Part shown: one piece after another, positions 23,061 through 31,689 of the stretch
Layout of the letters: each line of letters starts with the position of its first letter
Numbering within the stretch: the stretch's first letter is position 1
Assembly (NCBI GenBank): GCA_004555155.1
Contig: SFJH01000016.1
Coordinates: forward strand, 1-44,852
Direction of reading: 5' to 3'
DNA: 44,852 nucleotides
Origin: Clostridiales bacterium
GTDB lineage: Bacteria; Bacillota; Clostridia; Christensenellales; Aristaeellaceae
Translations under genes and position numbers: made by a program
Notes under the pieces: model-generated
What the model saw: the letters and a program-made list of their open reading frames with translations, nothing else
The model's database searches: none
What the model was told of the DNA's origin: nothing

Positions 23061-24386
23061 ATGATCAAGGACCTGACCGTTGGAAAGCCGGAGCGCGTGC
23101 TCTGGAAATTCTCCCTGCCGCTGCTGGGCAGCATCCTCTTTCAGCAGCTTTACAACATCGCCGACAGCCTGGTGGCCGGAAAGTTCGTGGGTGAAAACGC
23201 GCTGGCGGCCGTGGGCAACTCCTATGAAATCACGCTGATCTTCATCGCCTTCGCCTTCGGCTGCAACATCGGCAGCTCCGTGGTAATCGCGAAGCTGTTC
23301 GGCGCAAAGCGCTGGAATGACGTCAAGACCGCCGTGAACACCACGCTGATCGCCAGCGCCGCGCTGTGCGCCTTGCTGATGCTGCTGGGCTTTCTGCTGT
23401 GCCCGGCGCTGCTGCGGGTGATCAACACGCCGGATGAGATCTTCGCCGACAGCCGGCTGTATCTGAACATCTACATCGGCGGACTGATCTTCCTGTTCCT
23501 GTACAACATCGCCACGGGCATCTTCTCCGCGCTGGGCGACAGCACCACGCCGTTCGTCTTTCTGGCGATTTCGTCGGTATCGAACATCTTCGTGGACATT
23601 CTGTTCGTGACCGCGTTCCACATGGGCGTGGCGGGCGTGGCCTGGGCCACGTTCCTCTGCCAGGCCGTCAGCTGCGTGCTGGCCGTGGCGGTGGTGTTCC
23701 GCCGCCTGCGCCAGCTCCCGTCGGAGCGCGCGCCGCTGTTCTCCGGCAAACTGCTGGGGGAGATCACCCGCATCGCCATTCCCAGCATCCTGCAGCAGAG
23801 CTTCATCTCCGTGGGCAACATCCTGATTCAGTCCATCATCAACGGCTACGGCGCGCCGGTCATCGCGGGCTACGCGGCGGCGATCAAGCTGAACAACATG
23901 ATCATCACGTCCTTCACCGCGCTGGCCAACGGCATGTCCAACTTCACCGCCCAGAACCTGGGCGCAAAGCTGCCCGACCGCGTGCGCGAGGGCTTCCGCG
24001 GCGGCGCGAAGATGGTCTATGCGCTGGCGATCCCGGTGGCGGCGCTGTACGTGCTGGCCAGCGAGCCGCTGATCCGGCTGTTCATGACCGACGCCAGCGC
24101 GCTGGCGCTGCAGACGGGCGTCAGCTTCCTGCGGATCGTATCGCCGTTCTATCTGGTGGTGAACATCAAGCTGATCGCGGACGGCGTGCTGCGCGGCTCG
24201 GGCGCGATGCGCCACTTCATGATCGGCACGTTCACCGACCTGATCCTCCGCGTGGTGCTGGCGTTCATCCTCTCCGCCACGCCGCTGGGCGCCAACGGCA
24301 TCTGGATGTCCTGGCCCATCGGCTGGTCGATCGCCACGACGGTCTCCCTGGTCTTCTACAAAAAGGGCGTCTGGAAGCGGATGTAA
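23061..24386 (+). CDS. MATE-family multidrug efflux transporter
   Basis: A 441-residue membrane protein with twelve predicted segments in two halves. The start KPERVLWKFSLPLLGSILFQ and the phrase LYNIADSLVAGKFVGENALAA are typical of NorM/DinF-type MatE proteins. The second half repeats the fold with IAIPSILQQSFISVGNILIQ. MATE proteins export cationic drugs by sodium or proton antiport. I chose ATG 23061, eight bases after GGGAAG, over the GTG nine bases earlier. It diverges from the ABC-F gene, putting two resistance-type genes back to back. The substrate is unknown. Confidence 0.92.
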   Translation: MIKDLTVGKPERVLWKFSLPLLGSILFQQLYNIADSLVAGKFVGENALAAVGNSYEITLIFIAFAFGCNIGSSVVIAKLFGAKRWNDVKTAVNTTLIASAALCALLMLLGFLLCPALLRVINTPDEIFADSRLYLNIYIGGLIFLFLYNIATGIFSALGDSTTPFVFLAISSVSNIFVDILFVTAFHMGVAGVAWATFLCQAVSCVLAVAVVFRRLRQLPSERAPLFSGKLLGEITRIAIPSILQQSFISVGNILIQSIINGYGAPVIAGYAAAIKLNNMIITSFTALANGMSNFTAQNLGAKLPDRVREGFRGGAKMVYALAIPVAALYVLASEPLIRLFMTDASALALQTGVSFLRIVSPFYLVVNIKLIADGVLRGSGAMRHFMIGTFTDLILRVVLAFILSATPLGANGIWMSWPIGWSIATTVSLVFYKKGVWKRM

Positions 24387-24408
24387 TCCTCCGCAAAAAA
24401 CAAGCTGT

Positions 24409-24450
24409 AACAGTCACAGCTGTTTGCTCTGCTGTGGCTGTTCTTGTTTA
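24409..24450 (+). terminator. Terminator of the MATE gene
   Basis: AACAGTCACAGC (24409-24420) pairs with GCTGTGGCTGTT (24431-24442, one wobble pair), followed by CTTGTTTA. Confidence 0.75.
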
Positions 24451-24524
24451 TGATCCCGTTGTGTGATAATATGGATGAGTGCTTTGTCTTTTCGATACCT
24501 TTTGTTGTTTAGGAGGAACAGGCA

Positions 24525-25145
24525 GTGATCTCCAATTATGAAATCATGCGGAATCAAATGCGCAGAGAGTTTGTCAAATACGACCAAGGCAGAATGATCA
24601 GCAAGTTTTCGCTCAGAAATGACGAAAGCTACATTTACATCGTGTTTTTGTTCAGAGAATACAGGATAGATCGTATCACTGGAGTGGTTGAATGGTCTGA
24701 AGATGGTTTCTCAACGAGTATTGAAGCAGATTATAACGAATCCATGACGATTTATGACGTACTTTGCTATTCCAAAGATGACTGTTGCCTTTCTGGCAAC
24801 TACTGCCCGGTGAATATGCTGAAAGGGACTGTGAAATCGAGCAACGTTGGAAGCAATATGTTTCAGAAATCAGCAGATGGATTCAATGGGAAGCTCAAGG
24901 AACTGGAAACAGTATGCGGCATTTGGGGAGAAAAACTGGACTTGAACGGTGATGTGGCAGCGAAACTGTACCCGTTTTCTTTTCTACCGGTAATCATCCA
25001 ATACTGGGAGGCTGATGATGAATTCCCCGCGAATTTGAAGTTTATGTTTGACGAGAATATTTTGGATTATATGCATTTTGAAACGATCTTCTTTATGATG
25101 GGACATATTGTGAAGCGAATACAGGATATGATGGAAACGCATTAG
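24525..25145 (+). CDS. DUF3786-type protein of unknown function
   Basis: A 206-residue cytoplasmic protein. The C-terminal part, with FSFLPVIIQYWEADDEFPAN, FMFDENILDYMHFETI and FFMMGHIVKRI, resembles DUF3786 proteins of anaerobes, whose biochemical role is not established. It starts with GTG, seven bases after a strong AGGAGGA. It is clearly richer in A and T, and in A/T-ending codons, than every neighbouring gene, so recent acquisition is likely. Two cysteines sit together (DDCCLSGNYC), perhaps for metal binding. It stands alone between two terminators. Confidence 0.75.
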   Translation: MISNYEIMRNQMRREFVKYDQGRMISKFSLRNDESYIYIVFLFREYRIDRITGVVEWSEDGFSTSIEADYNESMTIYDVLCYSKDDCCLSGNYCPVNMLKGTVKSSNVGSNMFQKSADGFNGKLKELETVCGIWGEKLDLNGDVAAKLYPFSFLPVIIQYWEADDEFPANLKFMFDENILDYMHFETIFFMMGHIVKRIQDMMETH

Positions 25146-25152
25146 ACTGGTC

Positions 25153-25191
25153 AAAAAACAGAAGGCGCGACCGCGAAGGTCACGCCTTTTT
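25153..25191. terminator. Terminator between convergent DUF3786 gene and guaB
   Basis: AAGGCGCGACC (25162-25172) pairs with GGTCACGCCTT (25178-25188, one mismatch). An A-run precedes and a T-run follows, so it works both ways. Confidence 0.85.
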
Positions 25192-25218
25192 CTTGTTTTA
25201 CCATCTTCTGTGCATCGC

Positions 25219-26670
25219 TCAGACGTGCAGGGAGTAGTTGGGGGCTTCCTTGGTGATGTTGATGTCGTGGGGATGGCTCTCCACCAGACCGGCGTTGGTG
25301 ATGCGGATGAACTCGCCGCGCTCGCGCAGGGCCTGGATGCTCTCGGTGCCGCAGTAGCCCATGGAGGAGCGGAGGCCGCCGATGAGCTGGAACACGGTGT
25401 CGGCCAGGGTTCCCTTGTAGGGCACGCGACCCTCGACGCCTTCGGGAACCAGCTTCTTCTGGCCCTCCTGGAAGTAGCGGTCCTTGCTGCCCTCGGCCAT
25501 GGCCGCCAGGGAGCCCATGCCGCGATAGACCTTGTAGGAACGGCCCTGATAGATCTCGGTGGCTCCGGGGGACTCCTCGGTACCGGCGAACAAGCTGCCC
25601 ATCATGACGGCGGACGCGCCGGCCGCGATGGCCTTCGGGATATCGCCGGAATACTTGATGCCGCCGTCGGCGACGATGGTCTTGCCGTACTTGTCCGCCG
25701 CCTCGGCGCAGTCCATGATCGCGGTGATCTGGGGCACGCCGATGCCGGCGACCACGCGGGTGGTGCAGATGGAGCCCGGGCCGATGCCGACCTTCACGAT
25801 GTCCGCGCCGGACTTGATCAGATCCTCGCAGGCCGCGGCAGTGGCCACATTGCCCGCCATCAGCGTCAGCTCCGGATACGCGGCGCGAATCTTCTCCACC
25901 ATCTTCAGCACGCCCTCGGAATGGCCGTGGGCGGTGTCCAGACCGATCACGTCCACGCCCGCGCCCACCAGCGCCGCCACGCGGTCCATGGTGTCCATGG
26001 TCACGCCCACCGCCGCGCCGCACAGCAGGCGGCCACGCTCGTCGCGGGCGGAGTTCGGATACTTGGCGCTCTTCTGGATGTCCTTGATGGTGATCAGTCC
26101 GCGGAGATTGAAGTTCTCGTCCACGATGGGCAGCTTCTCCACGCGGTGCTTGGCCAGGATGGCCTTGGCGGTTTCCAGATCGGTGCCCACGGGCGCGGTG
26201 ATCAGGTTGTCCTTGGTCATCACGTTGCCGATGGGCTGGTCAAAATCGGTTTCAAAGCGGAGGTCTCGGTTGGTGAGAATGCCCACCAGCCTGCCGTTCT
26301 CGGTAATCGGCACGCCGGAAATGCGATAGCGGGCCATGAGCTCCTGGGCGTCCTTGACCTTGTGCTCGGGCGAGAGGAAGAACGGGTCGGTGATGACGCC
26401 GTTTTCACTGCGCTTCACCTTGTCCACCTGGGAGGCCTGCGCCTCGATGGACATGTTCTTGTGAATGATGCCGAGACCGCCCTCACGGGCGATGGCAATC
26501 GCCATGCGGGAATCGGTGACCGTGTCCATGGCCGCGCTGAGCATGGGAATGTTCAGCTTCAGATTTTTCGCCAGCTGGACGGAGAGGTCGACCTCACGGG
26601 GCAGAACGCTGCTCTTCTGGGGAACGAGCAGTACATCGTCAAAAGTAAGACCTTCGCGAATGATAGCCAA
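25219..26670 (-). CDS. guaB: IMP dehydrogenase
   Basis: Oxidises IMP to XMP with NAD, the entry to GMP synthesis. The protein of about 483 residues has the TIM barrel split by a CBS pair (VMTKDNLITAPVGTD onwards, about residues 95-205). The active-site loop IGPGSICTTRVVAG holds the catalytic cysteine, and the flap region contains GRVPYKG. I chose the TTG at 26670, which gives MAIIREGLTFDDVLL as in other GuaB and lies eight bases after GAGGG. The GTG at 26679 abuts that site. It may be read both from its own promoter and from the sugar-kinase operon upstream. Confidence 0.95.
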   Translation of the reverse strand: MAIIREGLTFDDVLLVPQKSSVLPREVDLSVQLAKNLKLNIPMLSAAMDTVTDSRMAIAIAREGGLGIIHKNMSIEAQASQVDKVKRSENGVITDPFFLSPEHKVKDAQELMARYRISGVPITENGRLVGILTNRDLRFETDFDQPIGNVMTKDNLITAPVGTDLETAKAILAKHRVEKLPIVDENFNLRGLITIKDIQKSAKYPNSARDERGRLLCGAAVGVTMDTMDRVAALVGAGVDVIGLDTAHGHSEGVLKMVEKIRAAYPELTLMAGNVATAAACEDLIKSGADIVKVGIGPGSICTTRVVAGIGVPQITAIMDCAEAADKYGKTIVADGGIKYSGDIPKAIAAGASAVMMGSLFAGTEESPGATEIYQGRSYKVYRGMGSLAAMAEGSKDRYFQEGQKKLVPEGVEGRVPYKGTLADTVFQLIGGLRSSMGYCGTESIQALRERGEFIRITNAGLVESHPHDINITKEAPNYSLHV

Positions 26671-26703
26671 CTCCAACACCCTCTTTTGAAAATTATTTCC
26701 CGA

Positions 26704-26709
26704 ATTATA
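26704..26709 (-). promoter_or_regulatory. Probable guaB minus-10 element
   Basis: Minus-strand TATAAT preceded by TGA (extended minus-10); the minus-35 would lie inside the preceding stop region and is weak. Confidence 0.5.
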
Positions 26710-26735
26710 TCAAATCCAACGCGCGCTTATCAGCG

Positions 26736-27530
26736 TTATTGCGTTAAATCTTCGATGAAATTGCAGGAAATCCATGCAATCTGAACGGCCTCCTGCATGG
26801 AACTTTCCTCGACGGCCGGAGCGACGTCCTCCGTCTGCACCGGCTGCATCAGCACCGCCGCCAGCCAGAACGCCAGCGCGCACACCACCGCCAGCACCGC
26901 GCACAGCGCGCGCTTCACCAGCCGCGACGCCCAGTGGCTGGGCCGGACGGTCTCCAGCGCCTCGGCCTCGAAGCCCCGGTACAGCGCGCCCAGCGACGGC
27001 ATTTCCTCGTCGGCGCGGTCGAACGCCCTGCGGACGCTGCGGGCCAGTCCCGCCTCCACCCTTCCCCGCTGCTGTGCGGGCAGCTTTCCGGCGGCCGCGC
27101 GCTCGAATCGCGTCAGCAGCTCCCGCACGCGTCCGGGCGACTGTCCGGTCAGCCGGGCGATGCGCGCAGCGTTCAGGCCGCAGCCGTAGCGCAGCGCCGC
27201 GGCGCGGCGAGTCTCCGTGCTCTCCCGGGCCAGCAGCTTCAGAAGCGGATCATCGCTGTCGGCCGTCAGGCCGTCCCAGGTCATCTCCGGCGCCGACTCC
27301 CGCGGATCCATCGCCTCCTCCAGCGCCACGCGCCTGAGCGTATTGCGAAGCCCCTCCCGGAAGCCCATGCCGCCGTGCGACGCGCCCAGCCACGCCTCCA
27401 TCAGCGTGTACTGCAGCGCATATTCGGCCAGATCGTAGTTTCCGCAGATCGCGTAGGCCATGTTGAACAGCTCCGGGATCGCGGGGGTGACCCGATTGTA
27501 GAACGCGCTCAGCGCTTCGGACGTCTGCAT
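26736..27530 (-). CDS. Membrane-anchored sigma-factor-like protein
   Basis: A 264-residue protein of unusual build. Residues about 8-50 (FYNRVTPAIPELFNMAYAIC, then DLAEYALQYTLMEAW) resemble sigma-70 region 2. Residues 105-150 (RRAAALRYGCGLNAARIARL and GQSPGRVRELLTRFERA) resemble the region 4 helix-turn-helix. One transmembrane segment lies near residues 213-232 (LCAVLAVVCALAFWLAAVLM), followed by a short acidic tail of about 32 residues outside. The ATG lies one base after the kinase stop, with GGAGA eight bases upstream, so it is translationally coupled to the sugar kinase. It may be a sensor or a degenerate sigma factor. The assignment rests on pattern only. Confidence 0.6.
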   Translation of the reverse strand: MQTSEALSAFYNRVTPAIPELFNMAYAICGNYDLAEYALQYTLMEAWLGASHGGMGFREGLRNTLRRVALEEAMDPRESAPEMTWDGLTADSDDPLLKLLARESTETRRAAALRYGCGLNAARIARLTGQSPGRVRELLTRFERAAAGKLPAQQRGRVEAGLARSVRRAFDRADEEMPSLGALYRGFEAEALETVRPSHWASRLVKRALCAVLAVVCALAFWLAAVLMQPVQTEDVAPAVEESSMQEAVQIAWISCNFIEDLTQ

Positions 27531-27531
27531 G

Positions 27532-29055
27532 CTATTCTTCTCCGATCTTCAGAGTGGATATCCGGTCATTCAGCGGGCGGATGCGCGCATAGATGTCGGC
27601 ATAGATGGGATAGACCTGGCGGTACGCCCTCTGCCACTGGGGGTTGGGCGCATGGGTGGATCGGGCGGAAACGGCGTTGGCCGCCTCGGCATAGCCCTGG
27701 AACATGCCCACGCCCACGCCCGCGGCGATGGCCGCGCCCAGCGCAGTGGTCTCGCCCGGCGTTTGGTGCACCCGCGCCGTCAGCCCGAACAGCGACGCCA
27801 GAATGTCCGGCCACAGGCCGCTGCGCGCGCCGCCGCCGGCCAGCATCATGGATTGCATCGGCGCGCCGCACTCGCTCATCACCTCCGCGCAGCTCTTCAG
27901 CGCGAAGGCGACGCCCTCGTACACCGCGCGGGCGATGTGCCGCCGGTCGTGATACAGCGTGAAGCCCATCAGGCAGCCGCGGGTGTTCGCGTCCCAGTAC
28001 GGCGTGCGCCAGCCCATCAGCGTGGGCAGAAACAGCACGCCCTCCGCGCCGGGCTGAATCTGGCGCGCCATGTTCTCCACCTCGGAGATGTCCGCCGGAC
28101 GGCCCTCGCTGCCCAGCAGGTTCTTCACCGCCCAGTCGAAGGCCGCCGCGCCGCAGGACACGGTGCCGGTGGCGTGACAGGACCGGCCGTCCAGATCGAG
28201 ATAGTGCAGAATCCGCGCCTGCGGGTCCTGCAGCGGGCGATCCAGAATCTGGGAGACCCACGCGCTGGAGCCGATGTAGCAATAGCCGCTGCCCGGCTCG
28301 TTCACGCCCGCGCCGCGGCCGGTGCACGCGCCGTCGCCGCCGCCGATGGCCACCGGCGTGCCGGTGATCAGTCCGGTCTGGCGATAGGTGGTGCGGGTGA
28401 TTCGCCCGCGGACGTCGTGGCTCGCCAGCAGCCGGGGCATGCGCTCGGGATCCAGCCCGAGTCCGCGGAGCAGCTCCGTCGCCCAGCAGCGCTCGTTGAT
28501 GTCCAGCGCCACGGTCAGCGAGGCATCGGAATAGTCCGTATACCCGAACCGGCCGGTGAGATGGCCGTAGAGATAGTCCTTGATGTTCAGAAACCAGCGG
28601 GCGCGCGCATAGACCTCGGGTTCGTTGTCCCGCAGCCACATGATCTTCGGCAGCGTGTAGTGCGCGTCGGCGCGATTGCCGGTCAGCCGGTAGAATTCCT
28701 CCGGCGAAATCACCCGGTGGATCTGCTCCACCTGGGCCTCTGAGCGGCTGTCGGAGTGGAGGATATTCGGGTGCAGCGCGCGCCCCTCCCCGTCCACGGC
28801 GATGCAGCCGTTCATGGTGCCCGACAGGCCCACGCAGGCGACGCGCTGTGCGCTGACCTGCTGCAGCAGCTCCCGGATGCCGCCATAGACGGCGTTGAGA
28901 ATCACGTCGGGATTCTGCTCCGCCCAGCCGGGCTGGGGATAGACGGTATCATAATTGCGGCGCGCGGAGACCAGCGCCGCGCCATGGGCGTCGATCAGCG
29001 TGCATTTGCAGCCGGTGGTGCCTGCGTCACAGATCAGGATCAGATCTTTTTCCAT
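27532..29055 (-). CDS. FGGY-family carbohydrate kinase (xylulokinase-like)
   Basis: Phosphorylates a sugar or polyol with ATP; the exact sugar is not known. The protein of 507 residues has the N-terminal phosphate loop CDAGTTGCKCTLID, then PGWAEQNPDVIL as in xylulokinases, LSGTMNGCIAVD, and the C-terminal ATP domain with GGGDGACTGRGAG, YIGSSAWVS and MLAGGGARSGLW. It starts at ATG 29055, eight bases after AAGGAG; an in-frame extension upstream overlaps the membrane protein gene and lacks kinase similarity. The operon runs from a small membrane protein through this kinase to a sigma-like protein. Xylulose, fuculose, gluconate or erythritol kinases remain possible. Confidence 0.9.
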   Translation of the reverse strand: MEKDLILICDAGTTGCKCTLIDAHGAALVSARRNYDTVYPQPGWAEQNPDVILNAVYGGIRELLQQVSAQRVACVGLSGTMNGCIAVDGEGRALHPNILHSDSRSEAQVEQIHRVISPEEFYRLTGNRADAHYTLPKIMWLRDNEPEVYARARWFLNIKDYLYGHLTGRFGYTDYSDASLTVALDINERCWATELLRGLGLDPERMPRLLASHDVRGRITRTTYRQTGLITGTPVAIGGGDGACTGRGAGVNEPGSGYCYIGSSAWVSQILDRPLQDPQARILHYLDLDGRSCHATGTVSCGAAAFDWAVKNLLGSEGRPADISEVENMARQIQPGAEGVLFLPTLMGWRTPYWDANTRGCLMGFTLYHDRRHIARAVYEGVAFALKSCAEVMSECGAPMQSMMLAGGGARSGLWPDILASLFGLTARVHQTPGETTALGAAIAAGVGVGMFQGYAEAANAVSARSTHAPNPQWQRAYRQVYPIYADIYARIRPLNDRISTLKIGEE

Positions 29056-29075
29056 GGTCATCTCTCCTTGCGTCG

Positions 29076-29417
29076 TCATTTGCCGGCCTCCTGCTGCTTC
29101 AGAACCTCTCCCGCAGCCGCGCCCACCAGCGACGTCAGCGCGCAGAACAGCGCCGGCCCGGGCTCCGGCGAATAGCCCCAGATCAGCCAATGGGTCAGCC
29201 ACATGCACGCCGGCGGCGCAATCCACGCGGCGTAATTCAGCAATCCCCGCCGCGTGGCGCGGCAGGCGGTCCACATGCCCGCCAGCGGCACAGCCGCCCA
29301 GGCCGCCGCGCCGTACGCCGCCGCGCCCAGCAGCTCCGCCAGCGCCGCGAGGCTTCCCACCGCCAGCATGATCAGAATCTGCGCCAGCCAGGCAACCGCC
29401 CATTTCCATCGCTTCAA
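29076..29417 (-). CDS. Small integral membrane protein of unknown function
   Basis: A 113-residue protein with three to four hydrophobic segments (WAVAWLAQILIMLAVGSLAA, AAWAAVPLAGMWTACRA, MWLTHWLIWGY, LFCALTSLVGAAAG). I do not recognise a family. The start is taken as TTG 29417 because GGAGGG lies seven bases upstream; a GTG at 29441 lies ahead of that site and has no ribosome binding site of its own. It is the first gene of the operon with the FGGY kinase, 20 bases before it, so a role in sugar uptake or sensing is possible but unproven. Confidence 0.6.
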   Translation of the reverse strand: MKRWKWAVAWLAQILIMLAVGSLAALAELLGAAAYGAAAWAAVPLAGMWTACRATRRGLLNYAAWIAPPACMWLTHWLIWGYSPEPGPALFCALTSLVGAAAGEVLKQQEAGK

Positions 29418-29450
29418 GGCAACGCCCTCCGTTTTCTTCACTGTGCTTTT

Positions 29451-29480
29451 ATTATAACATTCTCGGCCCTACCGTTGCAA
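29451..29480 (-). promoter_or_regulatory. Promoter of the kinase operon
   Basis: Minus strand: TTGCAA (29480-29475), 18 bases, TATAAT (29456-29451). Confidence 0.75.
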
Positions 29481-29518
29481 CCCGCGAACGGTTTTTTCAA
29501 ATTTGCCGGAATAATTTG

Positions 29519-29547
29519 TTGCAAAAACAAACAATTTGTGCTATGCT
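29519..29547 (+). promoter_or_regulatory. Promoter of the XRE regulator gene
   Basis: TTGCAA (29519-29524), 17-base spacer, TATGCT (29542-29547), preceded by TGC. It is divergent from the kinase operon promoter about 40 bases away. Confidence 0.7.
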
Positions 29548-29594
29548 ACTGCTTAACAGATTTTTGATTCCCGTCGCGAAAAGAGGTGATCACC

Positions 29595-29933
29595 ATGGAC
29601 TACAAGGCTCTCGGCAGCCGCATCCGCCAGCAGCGCAAGCTGATGCGCATGACCCAGGAGGAGCTCGCCGCCGTTTCCGACGTCTCCACCTCCTACATCG
29701 GCCACATCGAGCGCGGCATCAAGCGGTGCAGCCTGGAAACGCTGGTCTGCATCTGCAACGCGCTGGACGTCTCGCCGAACGCGCTGCTTCGCGACTCTCT
29801 CAACCACGTCTCCGCCGATCGGGAGCAGGATCTCTCCCCGCAGGCCCGCGCCATGCTCCAGGACATCGTCAACGTATTGCGCGAGCACGACAAGAATTTT
29901 CAGAATCCACCCTCCGCGCCCTCGGAAAAATAG
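29595..29933 (+). CDS. XRE-family helix-turn-helix transcriptional regulator
   Basis: A 112-residue DNA-binding protein. Residues 5-62 form the Cro/C1-type domain: LGSRIRQQRKLMRMTQEELA, VSTSYIGHIERGIKRCSLET as the recognition part, and LVCICNALDVSPNALL. A polar tail of about 45 residues follows (QARAMLQDIVNVLREHDKNF), perhaps for dimer contacts. GAGGTG stands seven bases before ATG 29595. It is divergent from the kinase operon and could regulate it or itself. There are no phage genes nearby. It is convergent with hemW. Confidence 0.9.
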   Translation: MDYKALGSRIRQQRKLMRMTQEELAAVSDVSTSYIGHIERGIKRCSLETLVCICNALDVSPNALLRDSLNHVSADREQDLSPQARAMLQDIVNVLREHDKNFQNPPSAPSEK

Positions 29934-29968
29934 CGCGCCGTTCCGCGCCGAACCCGCTCCGCCATGCA

Positions 29969-30006
29969 AAAACCCAGCCGCGTCGTCATCGCCGCGGCTG
30001 GGTTTT
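29969..30006. terminator. Bidirectional terminator overlapping the hemW 3' end
   Basis: AAAACCCAGCCGCG (29969-29982) pairs with CGCGGCTGGGTTTT (29993-30006). The right arm encodes the last residues of HemW on the minus strand, and the stop is in the loop. Confidence 0.85.
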
Positions 30007-31152
30007 CGCATGAGGGGCCTGCTCCGGTTCGTCCTCCATCAGCTCCACGATCACCGCGTTCTGCAGCTCCATGCCCGTGGAGGTCAGCCGGAGAAAGCCG
30101 TCCTCCAGCTGCACCAGCTTCAGCCCGGTCAGCCTTTCGAGCGCCTTTCCGTGGCGCCGCTCAAAGTCCACGCCGAACGCGCGGCGGTAGTCCGCCAGAT
30201 TCATGCCCCGGGTCATGCGCGTGGACAGCATCAGCGTCTCCTCCATCGCGTCCTCCCGCGTGAGCCGGACGGATTCCGTCCGCCGCGCGCCGGACAGATA
30301 TTCGTCCAGCCCGCGGGGATTGGCGAAGCGCTCGCCGTGCATCAGCGAGTGCGCCGCGCAGCCCACGCCCAGGTATTCGCCCCGCATCCAATAGACGATA
30401 TTGTGGCGGCACTCGAAGCCCGGGCGGGCGAAATTCGAAATCTCATAGCGCCGGTAGCCCGCGTCCTCCAGCCGCTCCAGCGCGGCGCGCTGAAAACCGA
30501 TGGCCGCGTCGTCGTCGGGAACCCGCGTCTCGCCCCGCGCCACGCGGTCGAACAGCGGCGTGCCCTCCTCCACGATCAGGCTGTACGCCGACAGGTGCTC
30601 CGGCTCCAGACGGACGGCCCTCTCCAGCGTGTCGATCCATTGCGCCATCGTCTGGCCCGGCAGGGCGTACATCAGATCCAGGCTCAGGTTGTCAAAGCCC
30701 GCGTCCCGCGCCATATCCACGGCCCCGGCGACGTCCCGGGCGGTGTGGATGCGCCCCAGCGCGCGCAGCAGGCCGTCGTCGAAGGACTGCGCGCCCAGCG
30801 ACAGGCGGTTGATCCCCGCCGCGCGGCAATCGCGCAGCTTCTTCCCGTCCAGCGTGCCGGGATTGGCCTCCATGGTGATCTCCGCGTCCGCAGCCACGCG
30901 CGCGCACGTCCGCACGCCGTCCATGATCCTCGAAAGGCTCTCCCCCGACAGAAGCGAGGGCGTGCCGCCGCCGATGAACACCGTCCGCACCTCATGCTCC
31001 GCCAGCGCCTCGCGCCACGACCGCAGCTCGCCCAGCAGCGCGTCCACATAGTCCTCCATGCGATCCTCCCGCCCCGGATAGGACGCGAAATCGCAGTACG
31101 CGCACTTCGAACGGCAGAACGGCACGTGCAGATACAGCGCCAGCGGCTTCAT
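29986..31152 (-). CDS. hemW: HemW-type radical SAM protein (heme chaperone)
   Basis: Family once annotated as oxygen-independent coproporphyrinogen oxidase; HemW proteins bind heme and an iron-sulfur cluster. This one has 388 residues. The start LALYLHVPFCRSKCAYCDF holds the CxxxCxxC motif (Cys13, 17, 20) for the 4Fe-4S cluster. TVFIGGGTPSLLSG is the SAM-binding glycine motif. INRLSLGAQSFDDGLL, LMYALPGQTM and YEISNFARPGFECRHNIVYW are family landmarks, followed by the HemN C-terminal domain. It lacks the extra N-terminal region of true HemN, favouring HemW. ATG 31152 overlaps the stop of the previous gene. Its C-terminal HAKTQPRR is encoded inside the terminator stem. Confidence 0.92.
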   Translation of the reverse strand: MKPLALYLHVPFCRSKCAYCDFASYPGREDRMEDYVDALLGELRSWREALAEHEVRTVFIGGGTPSLLSGESLSRIMDGVRTCARVAADAEITMEANPGTLDGKKLRDCRAAGINRLSLGAQSFDDGLLRALGRIHTARDVAGAVDMARDAGFDNLSLDLMYALPGQTMAQWIDTLERAVRLEPEHLSAYSLIVEEGTPLFDRVARGETRVPDDDAAIGFQRAALERLEDAGYRRYEISNFARPGFECRHNIVYWMRGEYLGVGCAAHSLMHGERFANPRGLDEYLSGARRTESVRLTREDAMEETLMLSTRMTRGMNLADYRRAFGVDFERRHGKALERLTGLKLVQLEDGFLRLTSTGMELQNAVIVELMEDEPEQAPHAKTQPRR

Positions 31153-31652
31153 CCGCGGAACCTCCGGAACTCGCACCCGGTCCTCTCCTGCAGAAACGCC
31201 CGGAGCGCCTCGGCGCGCTGTCCCGCCACCTCGTCCTTTCGGAACACCAGCGGCGTATGATGGCGCGCGCAGATCATCATATACGCCGAGTTCTCCCACA
31301 GTCCGGACACCTGCGCGTACTCCAGCCAGGTCTCCTCCACCTTCGTGCTGACGCAGAAGTCCTCCGCCTCGAAGGACAGATGGATGCTGTCCACTGCGGC
31401 GTTGCGGGAGGCGTACAGCCGCGCCGCCGTCAGCGGAATGGCGAACACCGCATACGCCGCCGCCACCGCCAGCACAACGGCCATGATCCGCGCCTTCGGC
31501 GAGCCGATGGCGTACAGAATGCCCGTGCCCAGCGCCAGCGCCACCACCACGATGAAGATCTCCTTCATGTGATGGCCCAGCCGCGCCGTTGCCTGCGCGC
31601 GGCAGCTCTGGCGGGTGACCGAGGTCGTAACTTCAAAAACAGCGGACTCCAA
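31149..31652 (-). CDS. YcxB-like membrane protein
   Basis: A 167-residue protein with two adjacent membrane segments (IFIVVVALALGTGILYAIG and IMAVVLAVAAAYAVFAIPLT) and a C-terminal cytoplasmic domain with WENSAYMMICARHHTPLVFR, as in YcxB proteins, whose role is unknown. The start is TTG 31652, with GGGGG seven to eight bases upstream. The N-terminus FEVTTSVTRQ aligns with FEVHCTVTKE of the next-upstream gene, showing they are paralogues. It lies in the lepA-hemW operon; its stop overlaps the hemW ATG by four bases. Confidence 0.75.
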   Translation of the reverse strand: MESAVFEVTTSVTRQSCRAQATARLGHHMKEIFIVVVALALGTGILYAIGSPKARIMAVVLAVAAAYAVFAIPLTAARLYASRNAAVDSIHLSFEAEDFCVSTKVEETWLEYAQVSGLWENSAYMMICARHHTPLVFRKDEVAGQRAEALRAFLQERTGCEFRRFRG

Positions 31653-31689
31653 ACCAGTTCCCCCTTTTGCATTGAAAACGGCGATTCGG

